This document shows positions 1 through 10,877 of a stretch of DNA of 64,000 nt, piece after piece (the stretch's first letter is position 1; the number at the start of each line of letters is the position of its first letter). The stretch comes from Zygnema cylindricum (lineage: Eukaryota > Streptophyta > Zygnematophyceae > Zygnematales > Zygnemataceae): assembly GCA_037447655.1 (NCBI GenBank), contig JBBHKE010001973.1, forward strand, positions 1,021,954-1,085,953, written 5' to 3'. The position numbers and the translations under genes are program-made. The notes beneath the pieces are model-generated. The model made no database searches. It saw only the letters and a list, made by a program, of their open reading frames with translations, and was not told the DNA's origin.

Positions 1-589
1 CGGACATTTTTGAAAAGAGAAGTTTGAAATGTCACACTATTTGCGCGCGGTAAGTTTGAAAAATGTACGAACGTCTTCTTCAATTATTTTCGAAAGAAGC
101 CACCATGGAATGTTGAAAATCTGCCAGGAATCTGCCTGTCAGATAGTATCAGACAGAAGGACTTTGACAAAAATATTGTGTTGGCCGAGATTTGAGCCTG
201 GCTCTACGCTCTTCCATTATAGCCTATTTCGCATTTGTAACGGAAAACTTACAAACTGCGCTATTATGTAAAATTCATTTTTGTTTACATGTACGAAATA
301 GTACGGATGAAAAATCAATAACGATTTTTTGCGATTTTTTCAAAACGTTCAATGCGTTCACCACGTATAGTTCGTCGCGATTGAATCGTTCGCACTAAAC
401 GGTGTGAACAACTATGGAAAAAGGCGTTTCGTGCGACAGTAAAGTACGACACTTACAATAAAGTACGATAAAGCTGCCGGATGTTAGTTGATCGTTATTG
501 CCTTCGCTATTCTCAGTTGACTTCGCCTCTTTGTCCCTTCCTTTCCTGTTCTCACATGCACTGGCGCCGGGCTTCATAGTTCCAGAGAG
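1..589. other. Non-coding 5' flank with a dispersed repeat
   Basis: No convincing gene is seen here. Bases about 250-415 are a clear copy of sequence at about 56805-56969: both contain a TTTTTGTTTACATGTACG segment, a run of T-rich spacer, and TCGTTCGCACTAAACG followed by GTGAACAACTATGGA. The short open frames in this stretch show no family signature and lie in repeat DNA. Confidence 0.6.
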
Positions 590-3421
590 GTGAAGCCGAA
601 TGGCCGAAACCCTCCTCTTGAACAAACTAATAAGCTGCGAGGGCCGCACGTGTCTGAGCATGAGCGAGCTGCGAAAGAGCTCCAGCAGGATGAATATGTC
701 TTCCCGGAGAACGCGTTCCTTGTCCTGGAAAATGCAGGTGGAACGCGTCTCGAGGGAGTCTCTTCACATCTTCAGAGGGTCGTGGGTAAGAAATTAGCCC
801 CTCGTTGTCTAGTCACGACAAAATGCTCTTGTCTCATGCATCAACTGTTTTACTGCCAAATAGGAATCATAAATGAAGAGTTCACACACGTGTGCCTCTT
901 CATTTTGCTTAGAATTCCCTGTCTGGCAGATTCGGTTTTTTCGAGCTTTTTTTTGACTTGTAAATACCCATCTTTGAGATGTGTTGGTTTAATCTCTGCC
1001 TTTGTCGGACTTGTCCAGACATTTAATTCGCATTGTGCTTCTCTTTTGGAGTTCAATGTTTTATTGCTCCTCTTGTTTTTTATGTGTATACATGCATATT
1101 GTTTCTTTCTGGATTTGTTTGAAGGATGTCAATGGAACATTTGAAGTTGTTGGCATGTAATTGTACGAGCCCTCCATCGCTATTTCTCATTAAGTTCAAC
1201 TGCATCTTTTTGTGCAGATTATGCAAAACGTTTAGACGACGCTAAATTAACCCCTCAGGACGAGGTTAAGTCGATCCCTCAAGCCATCATTTTTTTTAGA
1301 AGATTAGTGACTTTGCCGCCGAGCATTCTTCAGGAAGTTATAAAACGGTTTCACCAGTCATCTCTAGCCTTTGTCAAGCTAGGAAACCATCTTGCTAAAG
1401 AAGACTTTAATTGGTTACTGAGCTATCCTGTTGATGGCGGCGAAAGGCCCACGTCATCTGAGCTACCAATCTTATGTGACAATGTTTCATGGCTGGAGAT
1501 CAACAGTCGTACCTTCCTCGAATGGCTAATTGATCAGGCATTACAGTCACATGTTGATACTTCGTACATTGTGACTTTGTTAAAATTCTCATGTGAGCTT
1601 AAGAGTGAGTATTACACAGATGAATTGGAGAAACGGTTGAGCAATCAGTTGCATAATTTAAAACTGGAAAGCCTGCAAGCCTTGAAAGAACAAACTGTGT
1701 TATCCATTATCGACCGCTACCGAAGCGACGACGATTCTCCATCAGAAGAGACGCCGTCTGCGAGATTACTGGTAGACAGTTACCTGTTGTATTGTGGTCT
1801 TTGTCATAGTGACGAATGGAAGGCCCTACCAGGTCGTGCTTGCAATGACGCAATTGGACATTTCTTAGACCGCCATCCGGAAGAAAGGAACAGCAAAATG
1901 CAGCTCGATTATGTGGACTACAACAAGATCTCAGAAGCCAATGCCAGCCACGTGGACACGAAATGGAGTAGTTCGCCGATGCCTCATTCCATTCCCAGCT
2001 GGTCAGCGCCGCAGGTGGGACGATGGACTTCTAAAGACTCTGTCGGTCGAAATGAAATGCCGTCCACCACAGGGGCAACAGTGAAAGAACCACAGAGAAC
2101 GTTACAATATTTGAAGAAAAAGGTAGGCTTGCCATTTCTGACGACTGGATTGAAAGCTGTTTTCCCTTTCAGCCCGGTGCTTTTCCATTTTAGAATGTCC
2201 TTGAGATAGTGGAGCTAATGATGCGCTGAAAATGGAAGAATTTTGAAATCTGGCAAAATTTTGACTGGAAATATGCGAATGCAGATTTTAGAAAGGTTAG
2301 ATTTTTTTCACGGTTTTACTAGTTTAATCTTTTGCCTGAAAATGCTTTTAAATAAATGACTGTGCCACTTTAGAGTACAATGTATTGACTCAACGCACAG
2401 TTTTTTCACTTAGTAGTATTTCAAAATGTAGCTATTTTTGATTAAAATATGTTTCATGGATTTTCTCTGGCAGGTTAAAACGAGTGTGGTTGAAGGAATC
2501 CCTTCTGAAGAGAAAAAGACCAGAGAAGTAATGAAAAAGACGCAACAAGATGTTCTTTTCTTAAAAAGCGAGTTAAACAAGGCAATGTATACAATCAAAG
2601 AGCTCCAAAGCGAACTGTCTACGGCAGAAAAGCGCAATTCTGAATTGGAAATTGCCCGTGAAGCCCTCGAGACAGAACGAGCTAAGTTGTTTGAGGCGGA
2701 CAGCAGCTCATATATAATTGATGGACCTGCTCCTGCTCATCTCATAAAGGCCCTTTCTGAATTTCGACAAGTCGTTGCCTCTTTTACTCAAAAACTTTTT
2801 ATTTTTTTTGAGCAGAAAGGAGTGGATTCGCGTAAAATAGTCTCCCAGACACTGAATCACATAGAAAAAGAAGATCGTACTGGATTAAAGAATTGTTTGA
2901 TTAGCCAAGTGGTCAACCTTGTCTTTGAAAACTTTGAAAATGAGCAATTTCAAGCCGGTGGAGAGACATCCATAGATGTAGTTTCTCGATGTAACGATCG
3001 TATCGAGGAAAGCTCACGTTTGAAAGGTGGCATGGCTAAGGAAATTTACGAGAAAAACCTAAAATTTCGAGCTTTTTGTGATGAAAAGTAGGCACTGCTA
3101 AAGAGGAGTTTCATAAATAGTGAAAATTGCAGTTTTGATGATATCTCCAGGGATGAGGATGTTTACAGTGACTTTCAAAAGGTCAGTTTCTCTGCCTGGA
3201 AGATCCATTGCCTCGCGTTTTCATTCAATCCGCCTGCTTCTATTATTCGTGTTAAGGAAGATATTAGGGTAGACGACATTCACGTGAAGCTCATTCGTGC
3301 ATTTGATGAGGACTGGACGGAGAAGGAAAAACTAAATGCAGTTTCGGCATTCATGACGTTTCCTGGGTTCCGAATTAGAAGTAATGTCATTCCATGCCAG
3401 GTGTATCCAAAAAAACTATAG
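590..3421 (+). pseudogene. Decayed NPH3-GIL1 fusion gene (copy A)
   Basis: Three exons can be drawn at about 590-785, 1218-2122 and 2474-3421, with GT-AG introns of 432 and 351 bp. Splice phases (1, then 0) match copy B on the other strand, and the introns also look homologous. Exons 1-2 carry an NPH3-like region and exon 3 a coiled coil plus the GIL1/DUF641 domain. Three lesions suggest decay. The exon 1 frame that matches copy B has no ATG between the stop at 518-520 and the splice site. The NPH3 part lacks residues present in B around the LVDSYL motif. A TAG at 3089-3091 replaces the Trp that B has after FCDEK, and the following 110 codons stay in frame and remain similar to B up to TAG at 3419-3421. 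A truncated but expressed protein, or use of another first exon, cannot be excluded. Confidence 0.75.
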
Positions 3422-4089
3422 CGTTTCTGTCGTATTTCTTTGGCTGATTGGTATTGTAAATTATAGTGTTGTTACCATCATTTTTTGATTGTGTTTCTTC
3501 GGGACTTATTCCGGAGCAAAAGTTGCCCACGGGATGGCATTAAATATTGTCAACTTCGAACATTAGGAAGTTAGGAAGAATTAGGTTTTCTTCGAACGTA
3601 GAGCATGTTCGTTTTGGTGGTGTGTAATACTTGCTAGACGTAACGCTTTGCACTTAAACTTTATGTATAAATAGTTTGCACTGTATTTATAGACGAAATC
3701 CACTTAGTATTCCGTACATATACATTTTCATCACCCTTTAGTCTCTTTCACTTCTAGTGATACATCACATTTCTTGTGCTTATGATTATCGTTGTTGTTT
3801 TACTACACAAATGTGATGGTTCCTGTTCTTCCAAATCGGGTGGCTTGTTTCATTGAAAAAACAATCTTCTTGAGAGACTAGAACACTTCCTCATTTATAC
3901 TTCCTTCATTTTTCAAATATTCATTGCCAACCTATTTTCCCTTTCAGATTCTCTCCTTCTTCGTTGCATATTGTCATCGACACCCTCAATTTCTCATCCG
4001 CTCGGACGTCGATCCGGATCACCGTCCACTTTTTGCTTGTCTTTTTTACTAACTTTCATATTTGCCAATCCACGTATCCAAATAGGCCA
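3422..4089. other. Intergenic, no gene seen
   Basis: AT-rich sequence downstream of copy A, presumably including its former 3' untranslated region. No family signature, repeat array or RNA gene was recognised. Confidence 0.5.
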
Positions 4090-4600
4090 TCGAACGTGTC
4101 ATGAAGCTCCTTGTAAATGCTTGCACCTGCACCTCTAACTTGATCTAAGAGACCAAGAAAATACAAAGCTTCCTGTCTAGCCTCTCCAAACTAAGCATTT
4201 CGCACCCGGTTCTTTGGATTGCACTTCAAATAAGTATCATCTTTCGAAGGCATAAGGGGAGAGATAGCAGTAAGAGAGGGTGACTAGTTGGGTTTTTCTT
4301 CTTGCCACCCATGGTGGTCACACTAATCAAGATTACACTAGAACGGAGCAAACGCGCTCCAACACCAAATGATAGGATTGCGAAAACAAACCAATGTATT
4401 CGGAATTTAAACAATGCACACAAATTACATTACATGCACACGCAGTAAATCATCACCGCAACAATAGTGAGCATAGGCCAATAATCATAAATGAACTGAA
4501 ATATTTTGCCACAAAAAATATTCTCCTTATCTCTCACTCTCTTTTATTTACTTAGTAATATGAAACAACGTTTCTGTTGGAGAAGTGTCCACTTTGGAAT
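4090..4600 (-). mobile_element. Remnant of a copia-type 5' end (LTR, PBS, start of gag)
   Basis: Read on the minus strand, a TATCA LTR end at about 4370 is followed by TTTGGTGTTGGAGC, a degenerate match to the initiator-Met tRNA primer-binding site. A short gag-like start (ATG at about 4317, Met-Gly-Gly-Lys-Lys) comes next. The same order recurs at 5100-5530 with related sequence, for example the shared GTTCTTTGGATTG box at about 4210 and 5129. The LTR would run from 4370 to higher coordinates, but its outer end is not clear. Confidence 0.4.
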
Positions 4601-4687
4601 CCACACGTGTGTATCGCGTTGTATGCTGGTTCGCTAGTGCGCTGCTAATCGCCATTATATTCAATAGTAAGCGCTTGCGTAGACATC

Positions 4688-4760
4688 GACCGGGTAGCTC
4701 AATTGGTAGAGCTAGTGTACGGCTAACACCAAGTTCCGGGTTCGATCCCAGGCTTGGCCA
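4688..4760 (+). tRNA. tRNA-like sequence, probably a pseudogene or SINE head
   Basis: The 73 nt segment fits the tRNA layout exactly: 7 bp acceptor stem with one A-C mismatch, D arm with the A box TAGCTCAATTGG, 5 bp anticodon stem with one mismatch, 5 nt variable loop, T arm with GGTTCGATCCC, and discriminator A. The anticodon position would read GGC (Ala). However, position 33 is C instead of the near-universal T, and the T stem has a central mismatch. It is therefore more likely a decayed tRNA or a tRNA-derived SINE promoter than a working gene. Confidence 0.5.
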
Positions 4761-5099
4761 TTTTCCGAAGTTAACACTTTGGCGCCCATGCGATAAGTTG
4801 TAGACCGCCGATTTCCACTAGTTTCAACAAAACAAACACCTCCAAAGTACACGGTGCGCCAAACGCTCTCCAAGCAAAGACCTCCAAACCCCTGACATCT
4901 ATACCATAGGATTGACAACCGTACACCATAGCAACTACAATCATTTGACAACCGTACACCGTAGAAACTACAACCGTACAAGACCAAGATTGCGTATATC
5001 AACAAATGTGCAAAGACTCCAACAAGATCGCTTATCTCCTTTGCGGACCGGAAATATCCGCCGGTCCAATAAATTTCCGATATAAACTCCACCTGATTT

Positions 5100-5530
5100 C
5101 ATAATGCACTTAACATTCTCGCTCAGTTCTTTGGATTGATCTTCGGGAGACGGAATGCTTTCGAAGTCTTAGGGGAGGGCCAGTCGAGGGAGAAAGTGTG
5201 ACGTTAAATTTATTCTTTCTTTCCCCCATGGCAGCCATACTCGCCACGGCTTCGCAACTCCTGCTTTGATACCAAACGATGTACACAAATACACTCGAAA
5301 CGCACACAATCAATCACAACTAAAGCAGAAGCATCACATACATTTCATTCATAGACAGACACATCGGCAGATGAAATTCATATTAAGTCAAAGTCTTCAG
5401 CTCGCTTACAATCTCTCTCTCTCTCTCTTCTTTGTACTTAGTCTACAACATTATAAAGCAAACACCACTATGTACACAACTCGTGAAACGCGTGTCAGGA
5501 AAGCACCTCTCCAAACTACGACAATTGTCC
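5100..5530 (-). mobile_element. Second remnant of the same copia-type 5' end
   Basis: On the minus strand, TTTGGTATCAAAGC at about 5262-5275 differs by one base from the common plant copia primer-binding site. An LTR end (TGTACA, plus-strand start about 5280) precedes it. A gag-like start follows (ATG at about 5229; Met-Gly-Glu-Arg-Lys), with a stop after about 40 codons. It is a diverged copy of the remnant at 4090-4600. The LTR outer border was not found. Confidence 0.45.
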
Positions 5531-5726
5531 ATAACCGAAAGAATTGTCCAAAATCAGAAACATTTGGACCAAAAAACTGGACCGAAACTACGACACAACG
5601 CAACACTACAACACAAAATGAAACAACAACGGACAACAACACCGCGCGTTTCAAACAAAAAAATATAGGCGCGAACCAAATTGAAACAAACATGTGCGAT
5701 AGAATCGATGACTTAAGACTAAGTAA

Positions 5727-6155
5727 CAGAGGTCGCAAACGGTTAACCAAAACCGTAACCGACCTGTAACCGACCGACCGCGTCGGATCTGGAACGGATT
5801 CGGGTGCCAAATTTGAGAGGTCGGACGGATTCAGGGGGGTGATTCACGGAAAAAAAATAAAATAGGTTACGGTCGGGTAAGCAAAAAACGAAAACAATTG
5901 AAGGTTTGTGTCCATACTAACAACATTATTGTACTTTGTACTTTTGGTATCGTGGAAGTTCGTGACATCATTTTGTACCTTTTCGGGTACGGGTAGTCGC
6001 TAGAAATCGAGTTTCGGTTAACTTTTATTTTCGTAAACGCATTTGGCGTAACGGTTAACAATTTAGGAGCGTGACATAACCCGGTCGGGCGTCGGGTACT
6101 CAAAAAAAAAACTGTCGGTTTCGGTTATCTAAAATTTGGAATTTTGCGGCCTCTG
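5727..6155. mobile_element. hAT-like MITE with CAGAGGTCGCAAA ends
   Basis: The 429 bp unit starts CAGAGGTCGCAAA and ends with the inverted TTTTGCGGCCTCTG. Subterminal GTAACCGACC-type boxes are also inverted between the two halves. Flanking 8-mers CTAAGTAA (5719-5726) and CCAAGTAC (6156-6163) match at six of eight positions, compatible with an aged 8 bp hAT target duplication. There is no coding capacity. Confidence 0.55.
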
Positions 6156-6428
6156 CCAAGTACTGCGCACTAAATAATATTTAACCAACACGAAACAACC
6201 TCCATACCGCACGAAACGAACCGATACATAAGATGACACAAACATAACTTCGCGCGACTTCGGCCGATCCGCCGATTCGCACAATATCCCCAACAACAAG
6301 TCTGATTAATAGCGTATTTCCTTGAAGGACCAGTTTCGAATTTAAAAATTTGTGACAGTTGGTGACTGTGCCACGTTACAATCTAACCATCCATTGACCA
6401 ACGAGTACAACAGCAAGTACTCGAAACA

Positions 6429-6707
6429 ATTCGAAACTGGCAGTGATCTCCAGTATGTAATACTATTACTAAAATTTTAGCATGTGCAAACATTTCAGCT
6501 GTTCATATTGTCTGAAAAAGTTTTGCCGCATTTTGTAAATTCAAAAGTAATAAAACAAGGCAATTGCCTAATTTAACTCAATTTATTACTTTTGAAATTA
6601 CAAAATGCGGCAAAAAAATTTCAGACAATATGAACATCTGAAATGTTTGCACATGCTAAAATGTTAGTAATAGTCTTACATACTGGAAATCACTACCGGT
6701 TTCCAAT
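6429..6707. repeat. Long near-perfect inverted repeat (hairpin)
   Basis: Arms of about 120 bp (6429-6556 and about 6583-6707) are reverse complements with few mismatches, around a spacer of about 30 bp that itself holds AGGCAATTGCCT. Matching landmarks are CCAGTATGTAA and TTACATACTGG near the ends, and TTTTGCCGCATTTTGTAA and TTACAAAATGCGGCAAAA near the centre. It could be a foldback MITE or a source of hairpin RNA. The right arm abuts the hAT element starting near 6714. Confidence 0.85.
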
Positions 6708-7172
6708 TGTTTAAAGTACTTCCTATCGGTAAAAAACTTATCGTGATAACACCGATACCAATATTTATCGGTTATCGAACGGTCAGAGGTACCGATATAT
6801 CGGTCCGAGACCAACAAATCCATATCGGCGATAACTATAAAAAATATATAGTACGCATACTATATATCCTTATTAAATACTGTATTATACTATTTACATT
6901 ATATAGCGTGTCATGCCACGTGTACGATACTGTTCCGTAAATATTAACTGAAAACTATTACGGACAACGCAGCACATAAAACGTTGGTCGGTTAACTGAA
7001 CAAAAAAATTTTACGGCGACGTACAAAATTTACAGACAAATTGTTCATCATGGAACGGAAAAAGGACAGCGGACATAAAGTACAACGGACGCAAAATAAT
7101 ATTTTGCTCGCCGCCGGAATCTAACGGACTACTTGGAATGAAAAAGTATGAGCGGATGGCCAGCGTGAGCGC

Positions 7173-7743
7173 TGTTAGGATATTGTACTGAGCACTCACT
7201 TAGCGACGAGATACTCTCGTAGCTAAAGTAGCGACGACTAGCGACAAAAGTAGTCTCGTCGCTAAATATTTGAAGTGACGTAGAAGTTAGCGACGAAGTA
7301 GTTTCGTCGCTGGATATTTGAAGTGACGTTGAAATTAAGTGTTCGTTTCGTTTCACGTATGTTTGAATAGTACTATAGAAGTGACGTGGAAATTGCTTGG
7401 TAGTTTCGGTTCACGTAAGTTCAAGTCATACCGTGTGATTCAAGTTGGTTCGCGGTTGACTCTCTTTGTCGTACCGTGTTGTTCAAGTCGGTTCAACTTA
7501 TTGGTCGTGTGTTTCACCGCGTTGGTTCCTACGCGTTTTTGGTCGTGTACCTATATATACTTGTTGAGACTTCGTGGTAGTATTATCTTTCGGAGGTATA
7601 GCTTGTGAAGAAGGCGTAGAAAGGTCAGAAGTAAAAGGAAGGAAGAAAAAGGAGTTGTATTTGCATTGTGCTTAATATATATATTGAATGTTTTTGGAGG
7701 AACACCATTGTGAAGTGTATTTTATTTGGATTGTAAACTTTCA
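7173..7743 (+). repeat. 5' LTR of copia-1
   Basis: Bounded by TG and CA. A TATA-like CTATATATAC lies at 7551-7560. Upstream are three TGACGT motifs (7276-7281, 7324-7329, 7382-7387), and related copies of a segment containing TAGCGACGA and ATATTTGAAGTGACG. TGACG boxes are known binding sites of plant TGA bZIP factors, so stress-responsive transcription is possible. Confidence 0.95.
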
Positions 7744-7744
7744 A

Positions 7745-7757
7745 TTGGTATCGGAGC
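7745..7757 (+). other. Primer-binding site of copia-1
   Basis: TTGGTATCGGAGC follows the 5' LTR by one to two bases. It corresponds to the usual plant copia site TGGTATCAGAGC, complementary to the 3' end of initiator-Met tRNA, with one change. Confidence 0.8.
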
Positions 7758-7781
7758 GGGTTACTGGCAACACTTGCCGGT

Positions 7782-10700
7782 ATGGCGGAGAAAGGGAAAT
7801 CCCCGGCGGAAGCTAGTGGGGGAGTTAGTGGAGGAGGAGTTACAGGGACACAATATGATGAGTATGACGAATGGGGAGAGAAAAATGTGAAGATGGACGA
7901 AGGAACGTTTCAACGCTTTCAAGAGTTTCTCAAAACACAAGAAGATAATGGAGGTGGAGGAGTAAGTGGAGACTCACTCAATTCAAAGAAAATAAAAACC
8001 AAAAAGGGGAAATCTAAACTTTATGAGGAAGAGGAGGAGAGCGACGATGATGATCTTAAGGTGTTTAATAAGACCATTGTTTTCACGGGTGCTAACTATG
8101 CAATTTGGAAGAGATACATTCGAGGAGCATTCACACCGAAAAAACTTTGGGACATCGTCATCGGGGAAGAAACACGACCGGATCCTTCCGAGGATCCGGC
8201 CGGCGCAAAGAAGTGGGACAAGAAAGATATGGCGGCCTCCACCGCACTAATACAAAGTTGTGCTAGTTCTATGCATGAACATCTTCTAACTCATGATACG
8301 GCTTATGATTGTTGGATCGCTTTGCAAAATGCGTTTGAAAAAGGATTTGAGGCAAATGAAAATTATCTCTTTGAGGAGTATATTGGATTTAGAATGAAGG
8401 AGAATGAGTCTATTGATGATGGAGTCAAAAGGTTTAATGTTATCATAGAACAACTTAACTCACTCAATAACTTCCCTACAGAAAAAGAGAGGTTGTTTGT
8501 TTTCATGAGGAGTCTTCCAAGAAAGTTTGCGGTAGCAAAGGAGGTCATCAAGGGGCGAGAGAAACCAACAATGGCATACGCTATCAATCACTTAAAGAGT
8601 ACGGAGAAGGAGAAAGCAACACCGAAAGAGGAAAACAAGGGGTCATCTTACCAAAGTTATCAAGAGGAGGATGACGGAGGAGCTTACAGCTTTAGGGGGA
8701 GAGGAGGTAGACATCGTGGACGAGGAGGCAGGTCACAGGGCCCAGGGAGAGGCTCATATCAACGTGATACCTCTCAGATGACTTGTTACAATTGTAACGA
8801 GATTGGGCATGGCTCTTTTGAATGCCCAGACAAAAGTAAACAGTGTAACGTTTGTCATAAATGGGGACACACTGGTCGCGGTTGTTATCAAAACAAGGGA
8901 AACAATCGGGGAGGGGGACAATTTAGAGGCGGAGGAAGTGGAGGAAGTGGAAGTAGCTCATCAGGTAGAGGGGATTTTGTTGGGGATGGGCCAATGGGAC
9001 AGGATCAAGAATTTTTCGTTTCACTTATCGAGGAATCACAGGAAAAGGAGGATATTCTATTTCACACACGAGGCAAGGAGAGTAAGGGAAAATTTAACAG
9101 TTGGATCATAGATTCAGGTGCCACACATCACATGTGTTCAGATCCAGGACTATTCAGTGACATTAGAAAACTCACTATACCAAAATCTGTAATAGTGGCT
9201 AATGGTTCAATGATGGTCATCGATACAGTGGGAACAGTACGGTTGGATCTACCAACACAAGATAGGGAAGGGAATACTAGAGTCAATAGAGTACGTTTTA
9301 ACAATGTGCTTTATAATCCGGGGGGTTGCATTAATCTCTTAAGTGTTCCACAGCTTCAAAACAAAGGAGGAAGAGCCACATGCTTGGAAGGAGGTAGAAT
9401 CATTTTGAGTAGCAAAACAGGGCCATTTGCAGAAGGCATTGTGACTGAAAATATGCAAAGTAGATTGATTTGGAGAAAACCAGAAAATAGGTCGGCGGAT
9501 GAAGAAGGTCATCTCCATTCGGCAGAGGTCAACAAGGAGGATCTCACGTTGTGGCACCATCGTATGTGTCACACTTCAGAGAGCAACATTAAGGAGATGA
9601 TTCGTCATGGGGCGGTTCGAGGGCTAGATGTGGCAACGGGAGAGAAGGTCATTGGATGTGTTGGATGTACAAAAGGGAAACATAAAAGGAAGCCTCATCC
9701 GGTGAAAGATCTTCAATTCAAAGCGAATGCCCCTCTAGATCTAGTCCATGTAGATCTTTGTGGGGACACACATCTAGAAACCATTGGAAAAAATAAGTAT
9801 ATTATGGTGATAGTGGATGATTTCAGCAGAAAGACATGGGTATATCTTTTAAAAGCTAAGTCAGACGCTCTTGAAACATTTAAAGACTTTGTGGTCATGG
9901 GTGAGAGGGAAAGTGGGAGGCAGGTAAAGGCGGTACGCTCAGACCGAGGAGGTGAATTTCTTGCTTTCGCCGATTATTGTAAAGAGACGGGGATTAAGCA
10001 GCAGTTCACGGCTCCTTATTCCCCACAATCGAATGGAATTGCAGAGAGGAAGAATCGAACATTGCAAGAGATGGTGCGAGCCATGCTCCATACAACGAAA
10101 CTCACACATCGTCTTTGGGGAGAAGCAATCAGGGCAGCTAACCATATTACCAACAGGAGAATAAATTCCGTTTTGGGCAACAAAACACCGGAGGAACTTT
10201 GGAGTGGACAAACACCTACGGTAAAACACTTAAGGATTTGGGGATGTGAGGCTATGGGTTACATAGAGGAAAGAAATCGGGAGGGAAAGTTTGCTGCACG
10301 GTCATGGGAAGGATATTTTGTGGGATATAGTGAAAACTCAATGCAGTATAGGATTTACAACCCAGTTACTAGAAGGGTTAAAGAGTCTAGAAATGTGGAG
10401 TTTAATGAGAACTTGGAATGGATGGTGAAAGGAGCTAATGAGTCCAAACGAGCTCAAGATTATGAGGAGGAGAGTCATTATGAGAAGTTCACTGGAGAGG
10501 AAGAAGAAGAGGACGAAGTTTTGCCAGAGGTAGGGACGAAGAAAAAGGTGCGATTTGTAGAGAAACCTTTAGAGAAAGTTTCGACACCTAAGCTTAGCGG
10601 CACCAAATCACAAGGAGATAAGGTCACCAGAGAATCACCCACTAGCATTGACAACGTGACATCAGAAGAGACACCCCTAGAGAAGGAGGATGATGACAAG

Positions 10701-10877
10701 ATTGAGAGCAGTGATTCGGATAAAGAATTTGCAGAAGACGTACGGAGAAGTAAGAGATCCACTAAAGGGAAGGCACCGGAACGATTTTCACCTGGACAGC
10801 CATATAAAAAGCAAACCAGCTACCAGAGGGCAATTTCCGAAATTAGAGAAGGAAGGGCAGAATCTTTTCTCTTATGA
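7782..10877 (+). CDS. Copia-1 Gag-protease-integrase (ends at an in-frame TGA)
   Basis: Starts at ATG 7782, just after the primer site, and runs 1031 codons. Gag occupies roughly the first 400 residues and has two CCHC zinc knuckles at about residues 335 and 355. The aspartic protease active site is DSGATHH at about residue 444. The integrase zinc-binding HHCC region begins at about residue 592, and the catalytic Asp, Asp, Glu are at about 658, 721 and 755 (SDRGGE and NGIAERKN context). The variable acidic region after integrase ends at TGA 10875-10877. The next codon continues in the same frame into reverse transcriptase, so this stop looks like one nonsense change in what was a single polyprotein. 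Confidence 0.93.
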   Translation: MAEKGKSPAEASGGVSGGGVTGTQYDEYDEWGEKNVKMDEGTFQRFQEFLKTQEDNGGGGVSGDSLNSKKIKTKKGKSKLYEEEEESDDDDLKVFNKTIVFTGANYAIWKRYIRGAFTPKKLWDIVIGEETRPDPSEDPAGAKKWDKKDMAASTALIQSCASSMHEHLLTHDTAYDCWIALQNAFEKGFEANENYLFEEYIGFRMKENESIDDGVKRFNVIIEQLNSLNNFPTEKERLFVFMRSLPRKFAVAKEVIKGREKPTMAYAINHLKSTEKEKATPKEENKGSSYQSYQEEDDGGAYSFRGRGGRHRGRGGRSQGPGRGSYQRDTSQMTCYNCNEIGHGSFECPDKSKQCNVCHKWGHTGRGCYQNKGNNRGGGQFRGGGSGGSGSSSSGRGDFVGDGPMGQDQEFFVSLIEESQEKEDILFHTRGKESKGKFNSWIIDSGATHHMCSDPGLFSDIRKLTIPKSVIVANGSMMVIDTVGTVRLDLPTQDREGNTRVNRVRFNNVLYNPGGCINLLSVPQLQNKGGRATCLEGGRIILSSKTGPFAEGIVTENMQSRLIWRKPENRSADEEGHLHSAEVNKEDLTLWHHRMCHTSESNIKEMIRHGAVRGLDVATGEKVIGCVGCTKGKHKRKPHPVKDLQFKANAPLDLVHVDLCGDTHLETIGKNKYIMVIVDDFSRKTWVYLLKAKSDALETFKDFVVMGERESGRQVKAVRSDRGGEFLAFADYCKETGIKQQFTAPYSPQSNGIAERKNRTLQEMVRAMLHTTKLTHRLWGEAIRAANHITNRRINSVLGNKTPEELWSGQTPTVKHLRIWGCEAMGYIEERNREGKFAARSWEGYFVGYSENSMQYRIYNPVTRRVKESRNVEFNENLEWMVKGANESKRAQDYEEESHYEKFTGEEEEEDEVLPEVGTKKKVRFVEKPLEKVSTPKLSGTKSQGDKVTRESPTSIDNVTSEETPLEKEDDDKIESSDSDKEFAEDVRRSKRSTKGKAPERFSPGQPYKKQTSYQRAISEIREGRAESFLL

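Noticed and set aside
600-797. ATG-started frame of 65 codons over exon 1 of copy A
   Set aside because: Its phase is incompatible with exon 2 (a stop follows soon), and the overlapping frame without an ATG is the one that matches copy B.
7339-7608. An 89-codon frame found in both copia-1 LTRs
   Set aside because: Lies across the LTR promoter and TATA-like box; it is repeated only because the LTR is repeated.
10875-10877. Selenocysteine or programmed recoding at the copia-1 TGA
   Set aside because: No evidence for a recoding structure was seen, and copia elements normally use one uninterrupted frame; simple mutation is the default.
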